Shown here one piece after another: positions 53,176 through 63,694 of a DNA stretch of 64,000 nt (position 1 is its first letter; every line of letters begins with the position of its first letter). Location: assembly GCF_001434665.1 (NCBI RefSeq), contig NZ_AZDG01000003.1, forward strand, positions 62,001-126,000, given 5' to 3'. The notes below the pieces were generated by a model. That model was not told the origin of the DNA. It saw nothing but the letters and a program-made list of their open reading frames with translations, and made no database searches. The DNA is from Companilactobacillus tucceti DSM 20183 (GTDB taxonomy: Bacteria > Bacillota > Bacilli > Lactobacillales > Lactobacillaceae). The translations under genes were made by a program, and so were the position numbers.

Positions 53176-54531
53176 CTAATATATGACATGAGATTTAGAA
53201 TAAGTAATGTATAGCAATAATCCGATTGCTAACCAGCCGAGATAATTCATCCAAGCGGTAATTGGCAAATTAAATAGTAATAAAACGCAGACAGAAGCAG
53301 ATAACACTGGTAAAACAATTCCAAAAGGAACTTTAAATGGACGTTTTAAATCTGGATGTTGTTTTCTTAACAGAACCACTGAAACCGAGATCAATAGAAA
53401 AATACACAAAGATCCTACATTGGCGAAAGTGGCCAGTTTCTTAATGTCTAATAATCCTGAACAAATAGAAGTTATTATACCTATCATCCACAGAGACTTA
53501 TTCGGTGTCTGTGTATTTTTATTCAACTTACTAAAGGATGATGGTATAAATCCTCCACGACTCATAGCCATGGCGATATTCGAAGATGCATAAATGAAGG
53601 CTAGAATAACCGCTAGAATACCTAAGATAGCTCCAAGTGAAACAATTTCAGCAACGATTGGATGATCAACAGTAATTAAAACAAATGACATTGCCTCTGG
53701 AACATTCAATAAGTTATACTTAACGTCTCCAGTCATTACTAAACTAACAATGATGTACAGCAATGTTGATATAGCCAGTGATGAAATAATAGCTATAGGT
53801 AAATTTTTTTGAACTTTTTTACAATCTTCTGCTGAAGTTGCCAAAGCATCAAAACCTAAAAACGAGAAGAAGACAGTTGATGCTCCTGTAAAAATACCTT
53901 TCACACCAAACGGTAAAAATGGTTTCCAATTAGTCGTTTTAATATGAAAAGATCCAACGACAACAAATAGTATGATAATTCCTATCTTAACTAGAACCAA
54001 AACATCGTTAACGACCTTACTTTCACTCATACCTCTTGTTAGTAAAAGTGTTATAAGCAAAACAATAATAACTGCCGGTAGATTTACCAATCCTCCATTA
54101 AATGGTGATAAAATTAAATCCTTAGGCAAATTAATTCCAACTTCTCTCAGGAATGAGGCTACATACCCTGTCCATCCAGTTGCGACAGTCGCAGTGGTTG
54201 TTATATAAACCCCAAGTAATGTCCAACCTGAGAAAAACGCTATTTGCTCACCCATTGTTATCCACGAATAAACATAAGCACTACCCGAACTCGGTATGGC
54301 GGTAGTTAATTCTGAATAACATAATCCGATCAAAGCACTTGCCAAGGCAGCAATTAGAAATGAAAATATTACCCCCGGACCAGCATCTGTAGCAGCTACA
54401 ATTCCAGTTAAAACTAAAATTCCAGTACCAATAATGGCTCCAACACCCATAATAGTTAGATCGAAAAGTCCTAACGTTTTGGGTTTGTTTTTTGAAACAT
54501 TTATTAAATCCTCAATTGATTTTCGTCGCAT
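53176..54531 (-). CDS. APC-superfamily amino-acid permease next to the grd operon
   Basis: 451 residues and about 12 membrane segments, closely related to the permease at 6293-7723 (shared TLGLFDL and GVGAIIGTGILVLTGIV blocks, DIKKLATFANVGSLCIF) but without its acidic tail. It is transcribed in the same direction as the grd genes, from its own promoter, ending 500 bases ahead of them. By context glycine import for the reductase is the likely job. The family also includes cationic amino-acid carriers, so specificity is not proven. Confidence 0.83.
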   Translation of the reverse strand: MRRKSIEDLINVSKNKPKTLGLFDLTIMGVGAIIGTGILVLTGIVAATDAGPGVIFSFLIAALASALIGLCYSELTTAIPSSGSAYVYSWITMGEQIAFFSGWTLLGVYITTTATVATGWTGYVASFLREVGINLPKDLILSPFNGGLVNLPAVIIVLLITLLLTRGMSESKVVNDVLVLVKIGIIILFVVVGSFHIKTTNWKPFLPFGVKGIFTGASTVFFSFLGFDALATSAEDCKKVQKNLPIAIISSLAISTLLYIIVSLVMTGDVKYNLLNVPEAMSFVLITVDHPIVAEIVSLGAILGILAVILAFIYASSNIAMAMSRGGFIPSSFSKLNKNTQTPNKSLWMIGIITSICSGLLDIKKLATFANVGSLCIFLLISVSVVLLRKQHPDLKRPFKVPFGIVLPVLSASVCVLLLFNLPITAWMNYLGWLAIGLLLYITYSKSHVIY

Positions 54532-55114
54532 AATACCCTACTCCAAGCTTTCTATTTTTTTGTAGTTGTTATTATCATATCACTTTTTTGGAATATCTAA
54601 GTAGAGTTAGTGATTTTTTTAACATTAAAAAACTTTTATTGCATTATTTTAAAGTGAATGAATTCACTTTCATAAGTTCGCAATATAAATCTATTATTTT
54701 AAACTTATTAACCACGCTGTACATTATTAATGAATAGACATTTGCATTAATCAAAAGACTGAATTAAGATGTCCATTTATAGTTGACACTTTTTATATAA
54801 ATGATCAAAAATCATATACAAAATCTTCTATACAGGCTTTTCAGTATCACTAATACGTTCATTATAATTTGTCATTACTTTTTTGTAGATTATTGTTGTT
54901 TATTTACAATGAACACTTGTATTGTGCTAATGCAAAAACCTCAATTTTTTAATTCAAAAATTTGGTTTTAGTATCAAAAAGATCAACTTTAGGATTCCAA
55001 AAAATCGAGTCAAAGTAAGCAACTTTTTATAAAAAATGCTGTTTGGCCTTTCAAAAATTTTAAACTTTGATAGAATGATTGTGAAAACATTCTCAATATA
55101 AGGAGGAAAGTAAA
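54532..55114. other. Long divergent intergenic region between two permease genes
   Basis: About 580 AT-rich bases. It contains the inverted repeat at 54651-54670 and, just before the downstream gene, AGAATG and CATTCT arms (55073-55078 and 55089-55094). No gene or strong terminator is visible. Confidence 0.45.
54651..54670. promoter_or_regulatory. Perfect inverted repeat, candidate operator
   Basis: AAAGTGAA and TTCACTTT flank a four-base centre, about 120 bases upstream of the permease start on the minus strand. No regulator is assigned. Confidence 0.4.
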
Positions 55115-56452
55115 ATGAATGAAGATGGACAGCTCAAAAGAAATATTGGCTTTTGGGCGGCTCTTTCAACAGTAATAGGAACTGCTATCGGTGGGGGGGT
55201 CTTCTTTAAAACGCCGGTTGTTACGCAGGTAACAGGATCATCAAGTCTAACGCTTTTTAGTTGGTTACTTGGTGGTTTGATTACCATTGCTGCAGGACTA
55301 ACAACAGCTGAACTTTCTGCTGCTATTCCAAAAACAGGTGGGATGGTTGAATATATTAACCATACTTACGGAAAAACCCCTTCTTTCCTATTAGGATGGG
55401 CCGAAATGGTTATCTATTTCCCAGCTAATATATCTGCTTTATCTATTATTTTTAGTACTCAACTTATTTATCTACTTGATATTAGTATGAAATGGCTAAT
55501 TCCAATGGCATTGGTCGTTGCTGCATCTATTACTTTGATCAATTTATGCGGTTCTAAATATGGTGGTGGATTTCAAACATTTACTACTGTATTCAAATTA
55601 ATACCTATCGCACTTATAATTATTTTTGGTTTATTCTCAAAACATGGAGCACCCGTTCCACTATTTCCAATTAAATCTGGTCAAAATATCAACTTCCTAA
55701 CAGGATTAGGTCATGGTTTACTTGCCACAATGTTTGCTTATGATGGTTGGATCCAAGTAGGTAATATTGCTGGTGAGCTGAAAAATCCTAAGAAGGATTT
55801 ACCACGTGCTATTATTTTTGGTTTACTTGGTATCACGGTAATTTACTTATTTATTAATTATGCCTTTTTAAAAGCTCTACCTATTCATAGCATTATTGGT
55901 AATGAAAATACCGCTGCTGATGCAGCCAAAGTTATTTTCGGTGATTTTGGTGGTAGATTAGTTACGATTGGTATTTTGATTTCTGTATACGGAGCTATTA
56001 ACGGTTATACTATGACCGGTTTACGTATTCCTTATGCACTTTCTAAAGATAAATCATTACCTTTCAGTAATAAATTATCCCATGTATCAAAACTTGGTAT
56101 TCCGGTCGCAGCTGCATTATTACAACTTGTTATTGCCTTTGTCATGGTATTTCTAGGTGACTTCAATACACTAACAGATATGTTGGTATTCGTTATTTGG
56201 ATTTTCTACACAATGACATTCGCTGCTACTATTATTTTAAGAAAACGTGAACCTGACATGAAACGTCCATATAAAGCTTTACTTTACCCATTTACTCCAA
56301 TAGTAGCTATCTTGGGTGGTATCTTTATCGTCGTTTCAACAATCTTCACACAAACATCCCTTGCTTTACTTGGATTAGGTATTACTATACTTGGTCTACC
56401 TGTATATTTACTTGTTAAAAAACATAACGAATCACAAAAAAGCTCTAAATAA
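55115..56452 (+). CDS. APC-superfamily amino-acid transporter (LAT/SteT-like)
   Basis: 445 residues and about 12 membrane segments. The GTAIGGGVFFKTPVV opening and GGMVEYINHTYG match the LAT/SteT branch, in which SteT exchanges serine and threonine. The later YDGWIQVGNIAGELKNPKKDLPRAIIFG block is typical. ATG follows AAGGAGG. It could supply serine, a glycine precursor. Substrate unproven; it is divergent from the grd-linked permease. Confidence 0.83.
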   Translation: MNEDGQLKRNIGFWAALSTVIGTAIGGGVFFKTPVVTQVTGSSSLTLFSWLLGGLITIAAGLTTAELSAAIPKTGGMVEYINHTYGKTPSFLLGWAEMVIYFPANISALSIIFSTQLIYLLDISMKWLIPMALVVAASITLINLCGSKYGGGFQTFTTVFKLIPIALIIIFGLFSKHGAPVPLFPIKSGQNINFLTGLGHGLLATMFAYDGWIQVGNIAGELKNPKKDLPRAIIFGLLGITVIYLFINYAFLKALPIHSIIGNENTAADAAKVIFGDFGGRLVTIGILISVYGAINGYTMTGLRIPYALSKDKSLPFSNKLSHVSKLGIPVAAALLQLVIAFVMVFLGDFNTLTDMLVFVIWIFYTMTFAATIILRKREPDMKRPYKALLYPFTPIVAILGGIFIVVSTIFTQTSLALLGLGITILGLPVYLLVKKHNESQKSSK

Positions 56453-56459
56453 ATGAAGG

Positions 56460-56496
56460 AAAAGCATATTCTCGACTGAGAACATGCTTTTTTATT
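56460..56496 (+). terminator. Terminator after the SteT-like gene
   Basis: AAAAGCAT and ATGCTTTT outer arms, with TTCTC/GAGAA inside, form a stem with one mismatch and a four-base loop, followed by T residues. Confidence 0.88.
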
Positions 56497-56605
56497 TTGA
56501 AGAAATTTATTAATATCATCTAATTTAGGCGAATTACTTGCCAACTGGCAGTCATAATACTTATAGTAATTAGTATTGTCATTAATTTGGATTGGAAGTG
56601 AAAAT

Positions 56606-57604
56606 GTGACTCAGTCAGCATACTGGAATCGCATCACAGAAAATGCTAAGAAGGAAAATCGCCCCTTCTTTAGCTTGGCTCCGATGGAAGCTGTAACAGG
56701 TTCTGTTTTTCGTCGCGTCGTTATGAAAGCAGCTGCACCGGATATTTTTTATACAGAATTTACAAATGCGTTAAGCATCACGCATCCTTTAGCTAAAGAA
56801 ACAACTAAGGGACGTTTATATATTGATCCTAAAGAAGATCCTAAACCAATAGTACAGTTATGGGGAAATTCTGGAGAGGATTTCTCTAAGGCTGCCAAAG
56901 AGGTCGCAAAGCAAGGATATGAAGCTATCGACATCAATACCGGTTGTCCTGATATAGCCGTTATTAAAAACCATAGCGGTAGCGATTTAATTCGCCATTT
57001 TGATACTACTAAAGAAGTTATCGAAGGTGCACGACAAGGTGGACTACCTGTTAGTGTAAAAACAAGAATCGGATATAGCGAGATAGAAGAGTTTGAAACC
57101 TGGATTCCTTTCCTATTAAAACAACAAGTTCCAGTTTTGACTGTACATGTTAGAACACGTGAAGAGATGAGTAAGGTACCAGCTCACTACGAATTGATAG
57201 ATCAACTCATACAAATGCGTGATACGTATGCTCCTGATACACTACTTCAAATCAACGGTGATATTGCTGACTATCAAGCAGGAATAAAATTAGCAAATGA
57301 ACATCCCGGTATAGATGGTATTATGATTGGCCGTGGAATATTCATGAATCCATTTGCGTTTGAAAAAAATCCCAAGGAACATTCCAGTCATGAACTATTA
57401 AATCTTCTACGTTATCAATTAGATCTTTACGACCAGTTTGTCGCTATGGGCATTCCTGGACATTTTGCACCCTTACAACGATTCTTTAAAATCTACGTTC
57501 GTGGGATGAAAGGCGCTTCAGCAATCAGAAATGATTTGATGCAAACTAAAACTACCGATCAAGCTCGTGAAATTATTGAACGTATTGATCCTGGGGCAAA
57601 ATAA
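56606..57604 (+). CDS. dus: tRNA-dihydrouridine synthase
   Basis: 332 residues from a GTG after GGAAG; a longer TTG frame to 56576 has no ribosome site. FSLAPMEAVTGSVFRR is the Dus FMN-binding signature, INTGCPDIAVIKNHSGSDL holds the catalytic cysteine (GCP), and HVRTREEMSKVPAHYE and NGDIADYQAG complete the TIM barrel. It reduces uridine to dihydrouridine in tRNA D-loops. The subtype (DusB-like) is not fixed. A family A repeat follows. Confidence 0.9.
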   Translation: MTQSAYWNRITENAKKENRPFFSLAPMEAVTGSVFRRVVMKAAAPDIFYTEFTNALSITHPLAKETTKGRLYIDPKEDPKPIVQLWGNSGEDFSKAAKEVAKQGYEAIDINTGCPDIAVIKNHSGSDLIRHFDTTKEVIEGARQGGLPVSVKTRIGYSEIEEFETWIPFLLKQQVPVLTVHVRTREEMSKVPAHYELIDQLIQMRDTYAPDTLLQINGDIADYQAGIKLANEHPGIDGIMIGRGIFMNPFAFEKNPKEHSSHELLNLLRYQLDLYDQFVAMGIPGHFAPLQRFFKIYVRGMKGASAIRNDLMQTKTTDQAREIIERIDPGAK

Positions 57605-57790
57605 AAGAGTGTGCAAAAAAAGCGATTTGCCACTGGAGCATAGCCTAGAGACACGAATGATTGGTACCATCAATCATTTGTGGTTCGTAGCTATGTGGAG
57701 GTTGCAGCTTTTTTTCACACGTTTAGTCTATAAAAGTTCAAAAACAAAAAAGGGGGTTACGACTTATGTCGTGGCCCCCTTATTTATCTT
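57605..57790 (+). repeat. Dispersed structured intergenic repeat, family A, copy 2
   Basis: It matches copy 1 (1-180, opposite strand) over most of its length. The outer arms here are GTGTG-C-AAAAAAAGC with GCTTTTTTT-CACAC, different in sequence from copy 1 but equally paired. The closing hairpin is GGGGG and CCCCC with CGAC/GTCG inside. It follows the dus gene and may terminate it. Confidence 0.8.
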
Positions 57791-57813
57791 AATTCTATAA
57801 AGATGAACGCATT

Positions 57814-58473
57814 CTATTGAATTATTTGCTGTTCTTTAATAGTAATATCTTTCAAATATTTTTTAGCATACATTGAAATTGATGATTGGATTTTTTCAGT
57901 ATCTAACCTATCAACGCCAAATATATAAGCTACGATCACGGCACTTCTGGTGTTATCACCTATCATCGCACGTGTTGAATCTGATGTAGGTCCACCAAAA
58001 GGACCGTCTTCATCTTTAAGTAATAACATATTCTCTAAATTGATAGTTTTTTTGCCAATACCATTATAAGTTTCACCTGGTTTACCTAAAGTTAAAACGA
58101 TATCCCCTGCAACTTTGTCCAAATCATAACTACCAAACGGTAGCTTATAAACTAACGATAAATAGTTATTCAAGTCAACTAGACTATTGATTTGATAAAG
58201 CCCCTTTCCTTTGACAACTCTTCTCCATAAACTGTCAGACGAAGGACGAAATCTTGCAGGATCTTTCCCTAACTCTTTATAAACTTTTTTAGTATTCATA
58301 ATCGTGGGATTTTCTCTAATTGTCTCCAGAGTATCTTCATGACTTATTTTTTCATCAATTGGATTTAATAATTCATCCCACATTTTCTTATCATAAGATT
58401 GATTTTCAAAATCAATTACAGTTATTCCTAGTGATACCTTATTTTTTAATGATTCATCTATTTTAAATTTCAT
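57814..58473 (-). CDS. B3/B4 tRNA-binding domain protein
   Basis: 219 residues from the ATG after GGAGGA; a longer frame to 58485 is less supported. The B3/4 fold of the phenylalanyl-tRNA synthetase beta subunit is recognised in YKELGKDPARFRPSSDSLWRRVVKGKGLYQINSLVDLNNYLSL, followed by DEDGPFGGPTSDSTRAMI. Free-standing members may bind tRNA or clear mischarged tRNA. Function not established. It is separated from the PLP enzyme by about 110 bases. Confidence 0.85.
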   Translation of the reverse strand: MKFKIDESLKNKVSLGITVIDFENQSYDKKMWDELLNPIDEKISHEDTLETIRENPTIMNTKKVYKELGKDPARFRPSSDSLWRRVVKGKGLYQINSLVDLNNYLSLVYKLPFGSYDLDKVAGDIVLTLGKPGETYNGIGKKTINLENMLLLKDEDGPFGGPTSDSTRAMIGDNTRSAVIVAYIFGVDRLDTEKIQSSISMYAKKYLKDITIKEQQIIQ

Positions 58474-58585
58474 TTTTTCCTCCACTTTTTTTATTAGTTT
58501 TGGAATCCTGGAACATCACATTCATTTAATGGTGAATAGATCATTATAAAGCCCCCTTTGTAATTATCATCATGATACTACACCA

Positions 58586-59785
<1,200 letters not shown>

Positions 59786-59819
59786 TTTACAAAACATCAT
59801 TATTGTCTTCAATAAACTT

Positions 59820-59894
59820 TTAGACACTCAAAATGATGGTTCGCAAACGATGCGAGCCATAACAACATAGGTTTTGAGTGTTAGTTAAAAGCAT
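59820..59894 (-). CDS. Cysteine-rich leader peptide (tandem Cys codons)
   Basis: 24 residues from an ATG seven bases after AGGAGG, with two adjacent TGT codons (Cys10-Cys11, context QNLCCYGSH). Its coding RNA folds into a long stem: ACACTCAAAA with TTTTGAGTGT, extended by CTTTTA/TAAAAG and GTCTTCA/TGAAGAC, placing the Cys codons in the loop region. An intrinsic terminator follows. The arrangement predicts attenuation that senses charged cysteinyl-tRNA. Not a T-box: no conserved TGGN bulge or specifier loop is visible. Confidence 0.8.
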   Translation of the reverse strand: MLLTNTQNLCCYGSHRLRTIILSV

Positions 59895-59925
59895 GTGAAG
59901 ACCTCCTAATAAATTTATGTCTAAG

Positions 59926-59954
59926 AGCATATAGCAACTTTATTATATTGTCAA
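59926..59954 (-). promoter_or_regulatory. Promoter of the Cys leader and PLP enzyme
   Basis: On the minus strand a perfect TTGACA (59949-59954) and TATGCT (59926-59931) are separated by 17 bases, placing the transcription start about ten bases before the leader's AGGAGG. Confidence 0.7.
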
Positions 59955-60240
59955 TTGAACCGTATTTATTTTGAAATAACTCCGACAATTTATTGTGTCA
60001 GAAAATTAAGAATAAGTTTATTTATGATTTATATACAGACTCATTCCAAAATGAACAGCATTTTATTGGCATCTAGTATTGAAATATAGTTTAATTTTTA
60101 GATTATTTTATTTTGTTCAAACCTAAAATTAATTAATATAATAATTCATAAATTATAAAAATCCTTTACGAAAGCTGATGAAATAAACAATCGGTTGTCT
60201 GATACTATTTAAGTAGAATCTTTGTGGGAGGAGGTATACT

Positions 60241-61020
60241 GTGAAAAAATTAAAAAGAGTCCTATTTAGCTTGTTAATAGCCACTTCAACCCTCCTAACT
60301 TTGTCCACAAACACAGTTAACGCAGATACTACTACTGCGACAGTTGCCTCCGACGGAACAAGCACAGCTGCTGACGGTACAGTTGTTGATTCAAAGACTT
60401 CCACAGTTTCAGTTACCGTCCTTTCTGGTATTTTAACTTTAGATGCGGTACCGGATTTTAGTTTCCGTGCTGTTGATGGTGCCAAGGTCAGCCTTAAATC
60501 AAATACAACCGACAATTCAAATAATTCTGCCGGTGCTGCCACAGCTAATGATGGTAATAGCGATGGTAACAATACTGGTTTACTTCAGGTTACTGACTCA
60601 CGTGTTTCAATATCTGGCACTAATGCAATATCCGCTGGTTTTACACTTGGGGCAAAAATTTCAACCCTTCAACCATTTAATAGTGATGACAAACCTATTT
60701 CAGGTTTTGAATTAACCCTTAATCCGCAAGCTTTGATCAATGCCCAAGGCAATGGTATCAGTACTAATACCCCTCATCCAATATTTTCTAAGAAGGCCGT
60801 ATTATCCGATACTAAAACATCTGATACAAATGTTATTGATCTGGATTCCGGTGAATACAATCCAGGAGTTGTATCAGCTACATTTTCACAGTTTACTGAC
60901 GGTGCTAGTTTGTACCTACCAAAAGGGTCTACTGGAACTTCTACCAAAGAAAAGCGTGAATATAATGCCGTAATAACATGGACACTCACACCTAAACCTC
61001 AAAGTACCGTTACAAAATAA
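60241..61020 (+). CDS. WxL-domain surface protein
   Basis: 259 residues. It starts at GTG behind GGGAGGAGG. A signal peptide (LFSLLIATSTLLTLSTNTVNA) ends near NADT. The C-terminal region ends EYNAVITWTLTPKPQ, the WxL anchor that binds peptidoglycan non-covalently, preceded by SGEYNPGVVSATFSQ. Ser/Thr/Asn-rich upstream half. No other CscA-D partner genes are adjacent, which is less usual. Role in cell-surface interaction is inferred from the family. Confidence 0.87.
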   Translation: MKKLKRVLFSLLIATSTLLTLSTNTVNADTTTATVASDGTSTAADGTVVDSKTSTVSVTVLSGILTLDAVPDFSFRAVDGAKVSLKSNTTDNSNNSAGAATANDGNSDGNNTGLLQVTDSRVSISGTNAISAGFTLGAKISTLQPFNSDDKPISGFELTLNPQALINAQGNGISTNTPHPIFSKKAVLSDTKTSDTNVIDLDSGEYNPGVVSATFSQFTDGASLYLPKGSTGTSTKEKREYNAVITWTLTPKPQSTVTK

Positions 61021-61033
61021 ATCTTCTCCATCC

Positions 61034-61061
61034 ACCAGTTGAAAATTCAACTGGTTTTTTT
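61034..61061 (+). terminator. Terminator after the WxL gene
   Basis: ACCAGTTG and CAACTGGT form an eight-pair stem with a six-base loop, followed by T residues. Confidence 0.88.
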
Positions 61062-61245
61062 ATTTTAAAAGCCCTTTCAAAGAAAGACTTATTAATTTAT
61101 AGCCTGTTTACGGTTATTTTATTAGAATTTTATTAAAAAAATAGAGATTTTTTTGAAAAGTTGTAGTAAGATGGGATTCTACAGTAGAGTTACAGTTGTT
61201 TTCAAACTGTGAACAGGGATTAAATAAGAAAGGTGGTCCATAATT

Positions 61246-62622
61246 ATGGATAAAGAAAACAAAACGTTAAACCGTAGTTTGTCATCTCGACAGATGCAGA
61301 TGATTGCTCTTGGAGGAACTATCGGGGTTGGGCTCTTCATGGGATCTGCCTCTACTATTAAATGGACCGGACCTTCAGTTTTGCTGGCATATGCATTCGC
61401 TGGTGTAATTTTATATATTGTTATGCGTGCCTTAGGGGAAATGATTTACGTCGATCCATCTACTGGATCATTCGCCAAATTTGGTGCTGAATATATTCAC
61501 CCTGTAGTTGGTTATTTGACTGCTTGGAGTAATGTCTTCCAATATCTTTGTGTTGGTATTAGTGAAGTTATCGCTGTTGGTACTTATCTTCAATTTTGGT
61601 GGCCCAATATGCCTCAATGGATCGCGGGAGTTATTGTTGTAATAACACTTTGTGCTGCCAATTTAGCTTCTGTTAAAGCTTATGGTGAGCTAGAATTTTG
61701 GTTTGCTTTAATAAAAGTCTTAACAATTATTTTCATGATCATTATGGGTCTTTTAGTTATTATTTTTGGTGTTGGTAATCATGGCCAACCCGTTGGTATT
61801 AGTAATCTCTGGACTAACGGTGGTTTCTTTACTGGCGGTTTTAAAGGATTTATTTTTGCGTTATCTATTGTTGTAGGTTCATATCAAGGAATTGAAGTTA
61901 TTGGTATTACAGCTGGTGAAGCTGAAGATCCACAAAAAAATATCGTTAAAGCTATCAGAACTATCGTTGGTAGAATTTTAATTTTTTATATTGGTGCAAT
62001 TTTTGTTATCGTTTCAATTTATCCTTGGAACAAGCTAGGTACTATGGGTTCTCCATTTACAGAAACATTTGCTAAAGTTGGTATTACTTTTGCCGCAGAA
62101 ATCATTAACTTTGTTGTTCTTACTGCAGCTCTGTCTGGATGTAATTCTGGTATCTTTAGTTCAAGTAGAATGCTTTATACACTTGGTATGGAACACAACT
62201 TACCAAAAGCATTTACTAAACTATCCAGACATCACGTTCCATACTTACCAGTTATCACTATTTCAGCTGGTATTTTGATTGGTTTATTATTAAACTTCTC
62301 TCTTCCAGCTTTATTCCACACTTCAAATAATGTCTTTGTTATTGTTTATAGTTCTAGTGTTCTTCCAGGTATGGTTCCTTGGTTTGTTATTTTGTTCAGT
62401 GAATTAAAATTCAGAAAACAAAATAAACAACATATGGATGAACATCCCTTTAAAATGCCTTGGTATCCATTTAGTAATTATTTTGCTATTGTTTCACTTA
62501 TCATTATTCTCATTTTTATGTTCTTAAATCCCGAAACAACAGTTTCATTGTTAGTAGGGGTAATTTTCCTTCTCGTCATGACAATTATTTACTTTATCAG
62601 AGAAAAAATGACAAGAGCCTAA
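61246..62622 (+). CDS. AAT-family amino-acid permease
   Basis: 458 residues, about 12 membrane segments, beginning LSSRQMQMIALGGTIGVGLFMGSA, the AAT (amino-acid/proton symporter) signature, and containing GEMIYVDPSTGSFAKFGAEYI and GAGEAEDP-like AGEAEDPQKNI. Members carry aromatic or small neutral amino acids, GABA or others; specificity is not readable. An ACAGTT/AACTGT inverted repeat lies 36-54 bases upstream of the start. ATG follows AGAAAGGTGG. Its own terminator follows. Confidence 0.87.
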   Translation: MDKENKTLNRSLSSRQMQMIALGGTIGVGLFMGSASTIKWTGPSVLLAYAFAGVILYIVMRALGEMIYVDPSTGSFAKFGAEYIHPVVGYLTAWSNVFQYLCVGISEVIAVGTYLQFWWPNMPQWIAGVIVVITLCAANLASVKAYGELEFWFALIKVLTIIFMIIMGLLVIIFGVGNHGQPVGISNLWTNGGFFTGGFKGFIFALSIVVGSYQGIEVIGITAGEAEDPQKNIVKAIRTIVGRILIFYIGAIFVIVSIYPWNKLGTMGSPFTETFAKVGITFAAEIINFVVLTAALSGCNSGIFSSSRMLYTLGMEHNLPKAFTKLSRHHVPYLPVITISAGILIGLLLNFSLPALFHTSNNVFVIVYSSSVLPGMVPWFVILFSELKFRKQNKQHMDEHPFKMPWYPFSNYFAIVSLIIILIFMFLNPETTVSLLVGVIFLLVMTIIYFIREKMTRA

Positions 62623-62630
62623 AAATACAA

Positions 62631-62664
62631 GTGTTTGCGACGTTAGTCGTAAATGCTTTTTTTA
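62631..62664 (+). terminator. Terminator after the AAT permease
   Basis: GTGTTTGCGAC pairs with GTCGTAAATGC (wobble pairs included) around a GTTA loop, followed by seven T residues. Confidence 0.88.
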
Positions 62665-62750
62665 TTTATCAAAAAAAATCGTTTCACAAGTAACTCAAAA
62701 GTGTAACATGTTAAGGTATATACAGAAATTTACTAAGGGGAATTTACTAT

Positions 62751-63689
62751 ATGGAAGTATTTTTTCAAAGTGTCCAAGGTATCTTCATAATAATCGGACT
62801 TATTGCCGTTGGATACGCTCTGGCTCTAAAGGGCTGGTTCACTGAAGATACTACTAAACTAATTGCAAAATTAGTTACACAAGTTGCCTTACCGGCTTAT
62901 ATGATTTTTACCATAACTAAAGATTTTACGGCTCACAAATTGATCACTCTATTGCCTAACTTAGTTATTCCATGCCTTTCTATGACCATTTTAATTGGCG
63001 TTTCAGTTTTGATGATTCGCCTATTGAAAATTGACCCGCAACACCGTGGACTATTCTCGTCTATGTTTTTTAACTCCAATACGGTCTTTGTTGGTCTACC
63101 AGTAAATATGGCGCTATTTGGTTCAGAAAGTTTGCCTTACGTATTAGTTTATTACATGGCTAATACTACTTTCTTTTGGACATTAGGAACTTATTTGATT
63201 CAAGTTGATGGAGAACAAAAAGGTTCTTTTAGTCTAAAAAAGACTCTTGGTAAACTATTTTCTCCTCCATTAATGGGATTCATAATTGGTTTATTGCTAG
63301 TGATTTTTCATATCCAACTTCCTCATTTTCTAATGGCTGACTTTGAATACTTAGGTAACTTGACCATCCCAATGTCGATGATCTTTATCGGTATCTCAAT
63401 TGCTAATGCCGGACTAAGTAATCTTACTTTGCATAGGGAAAATGTTGGGATATTATTTGGTCGATTCATTTGTGCACCATTATTAATGAGTGCTTTATTC
63501 TTATTTATTCCTGGTCCTGCACTAATGAAACAAGTATTTATTATTCAAGCCGCTATGCCCGTTATGACGAATGCTCCTGTTGTTGCCAAGCTCTATCACG
63601 CCGACTCTAACTACGCTGCCGTTATGGTTACAGAAACCACTTTAATGAGCCTTGTAGTAATCCCAATATTGATGTTGATAATTAAATAA
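62751..63689 (+). CDS. AEC-family transporter (auxin efflux carrier/malate permease type)
   Basis: 312 residues and about ten membrane segments. The AEC pattern shows in IGLIAVGYALALKGWF at the start, PHFLMADFEYLGNLTIPMSMIFIGISIA in the middle and AAMPVMTNAPVVAKLYHADSNYAA near the end. Members include MleP malate carriers and efflux proteins; substrate unknown. ATG follows AAGGGG. The next gene starts six bases after its stop. Confidence 0.88.
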   Translation: MEVFFQSVQGIFIIIGLIAVGYALALKGWFTEDTTKLIAKLVTQVALPAYMIFTITKDFTAHKLITLLPNLVIPCLSMTILIGVSVLMIRLLKIDPQHRGLFSSMFFNSNTVFVGLPVNMALFGSESLPYVLVYYMANTTFFWTLGTYLIQVDGEQKGSFSLKKTLGKLFSPPLMGFIIGLLLVIFHIQLPHFLMADFEYLGNLTIPMSMIFIGISIANAGLSNLTLHRENVGILFGRFICAPLLMSALFLFIPGPALMKQVFIIQAAMPVMTNAPVVAKLYHADSNYAAVMVTETTLMSLVVIPILMLIIK

Positions 63690-63694
63690 AATAT

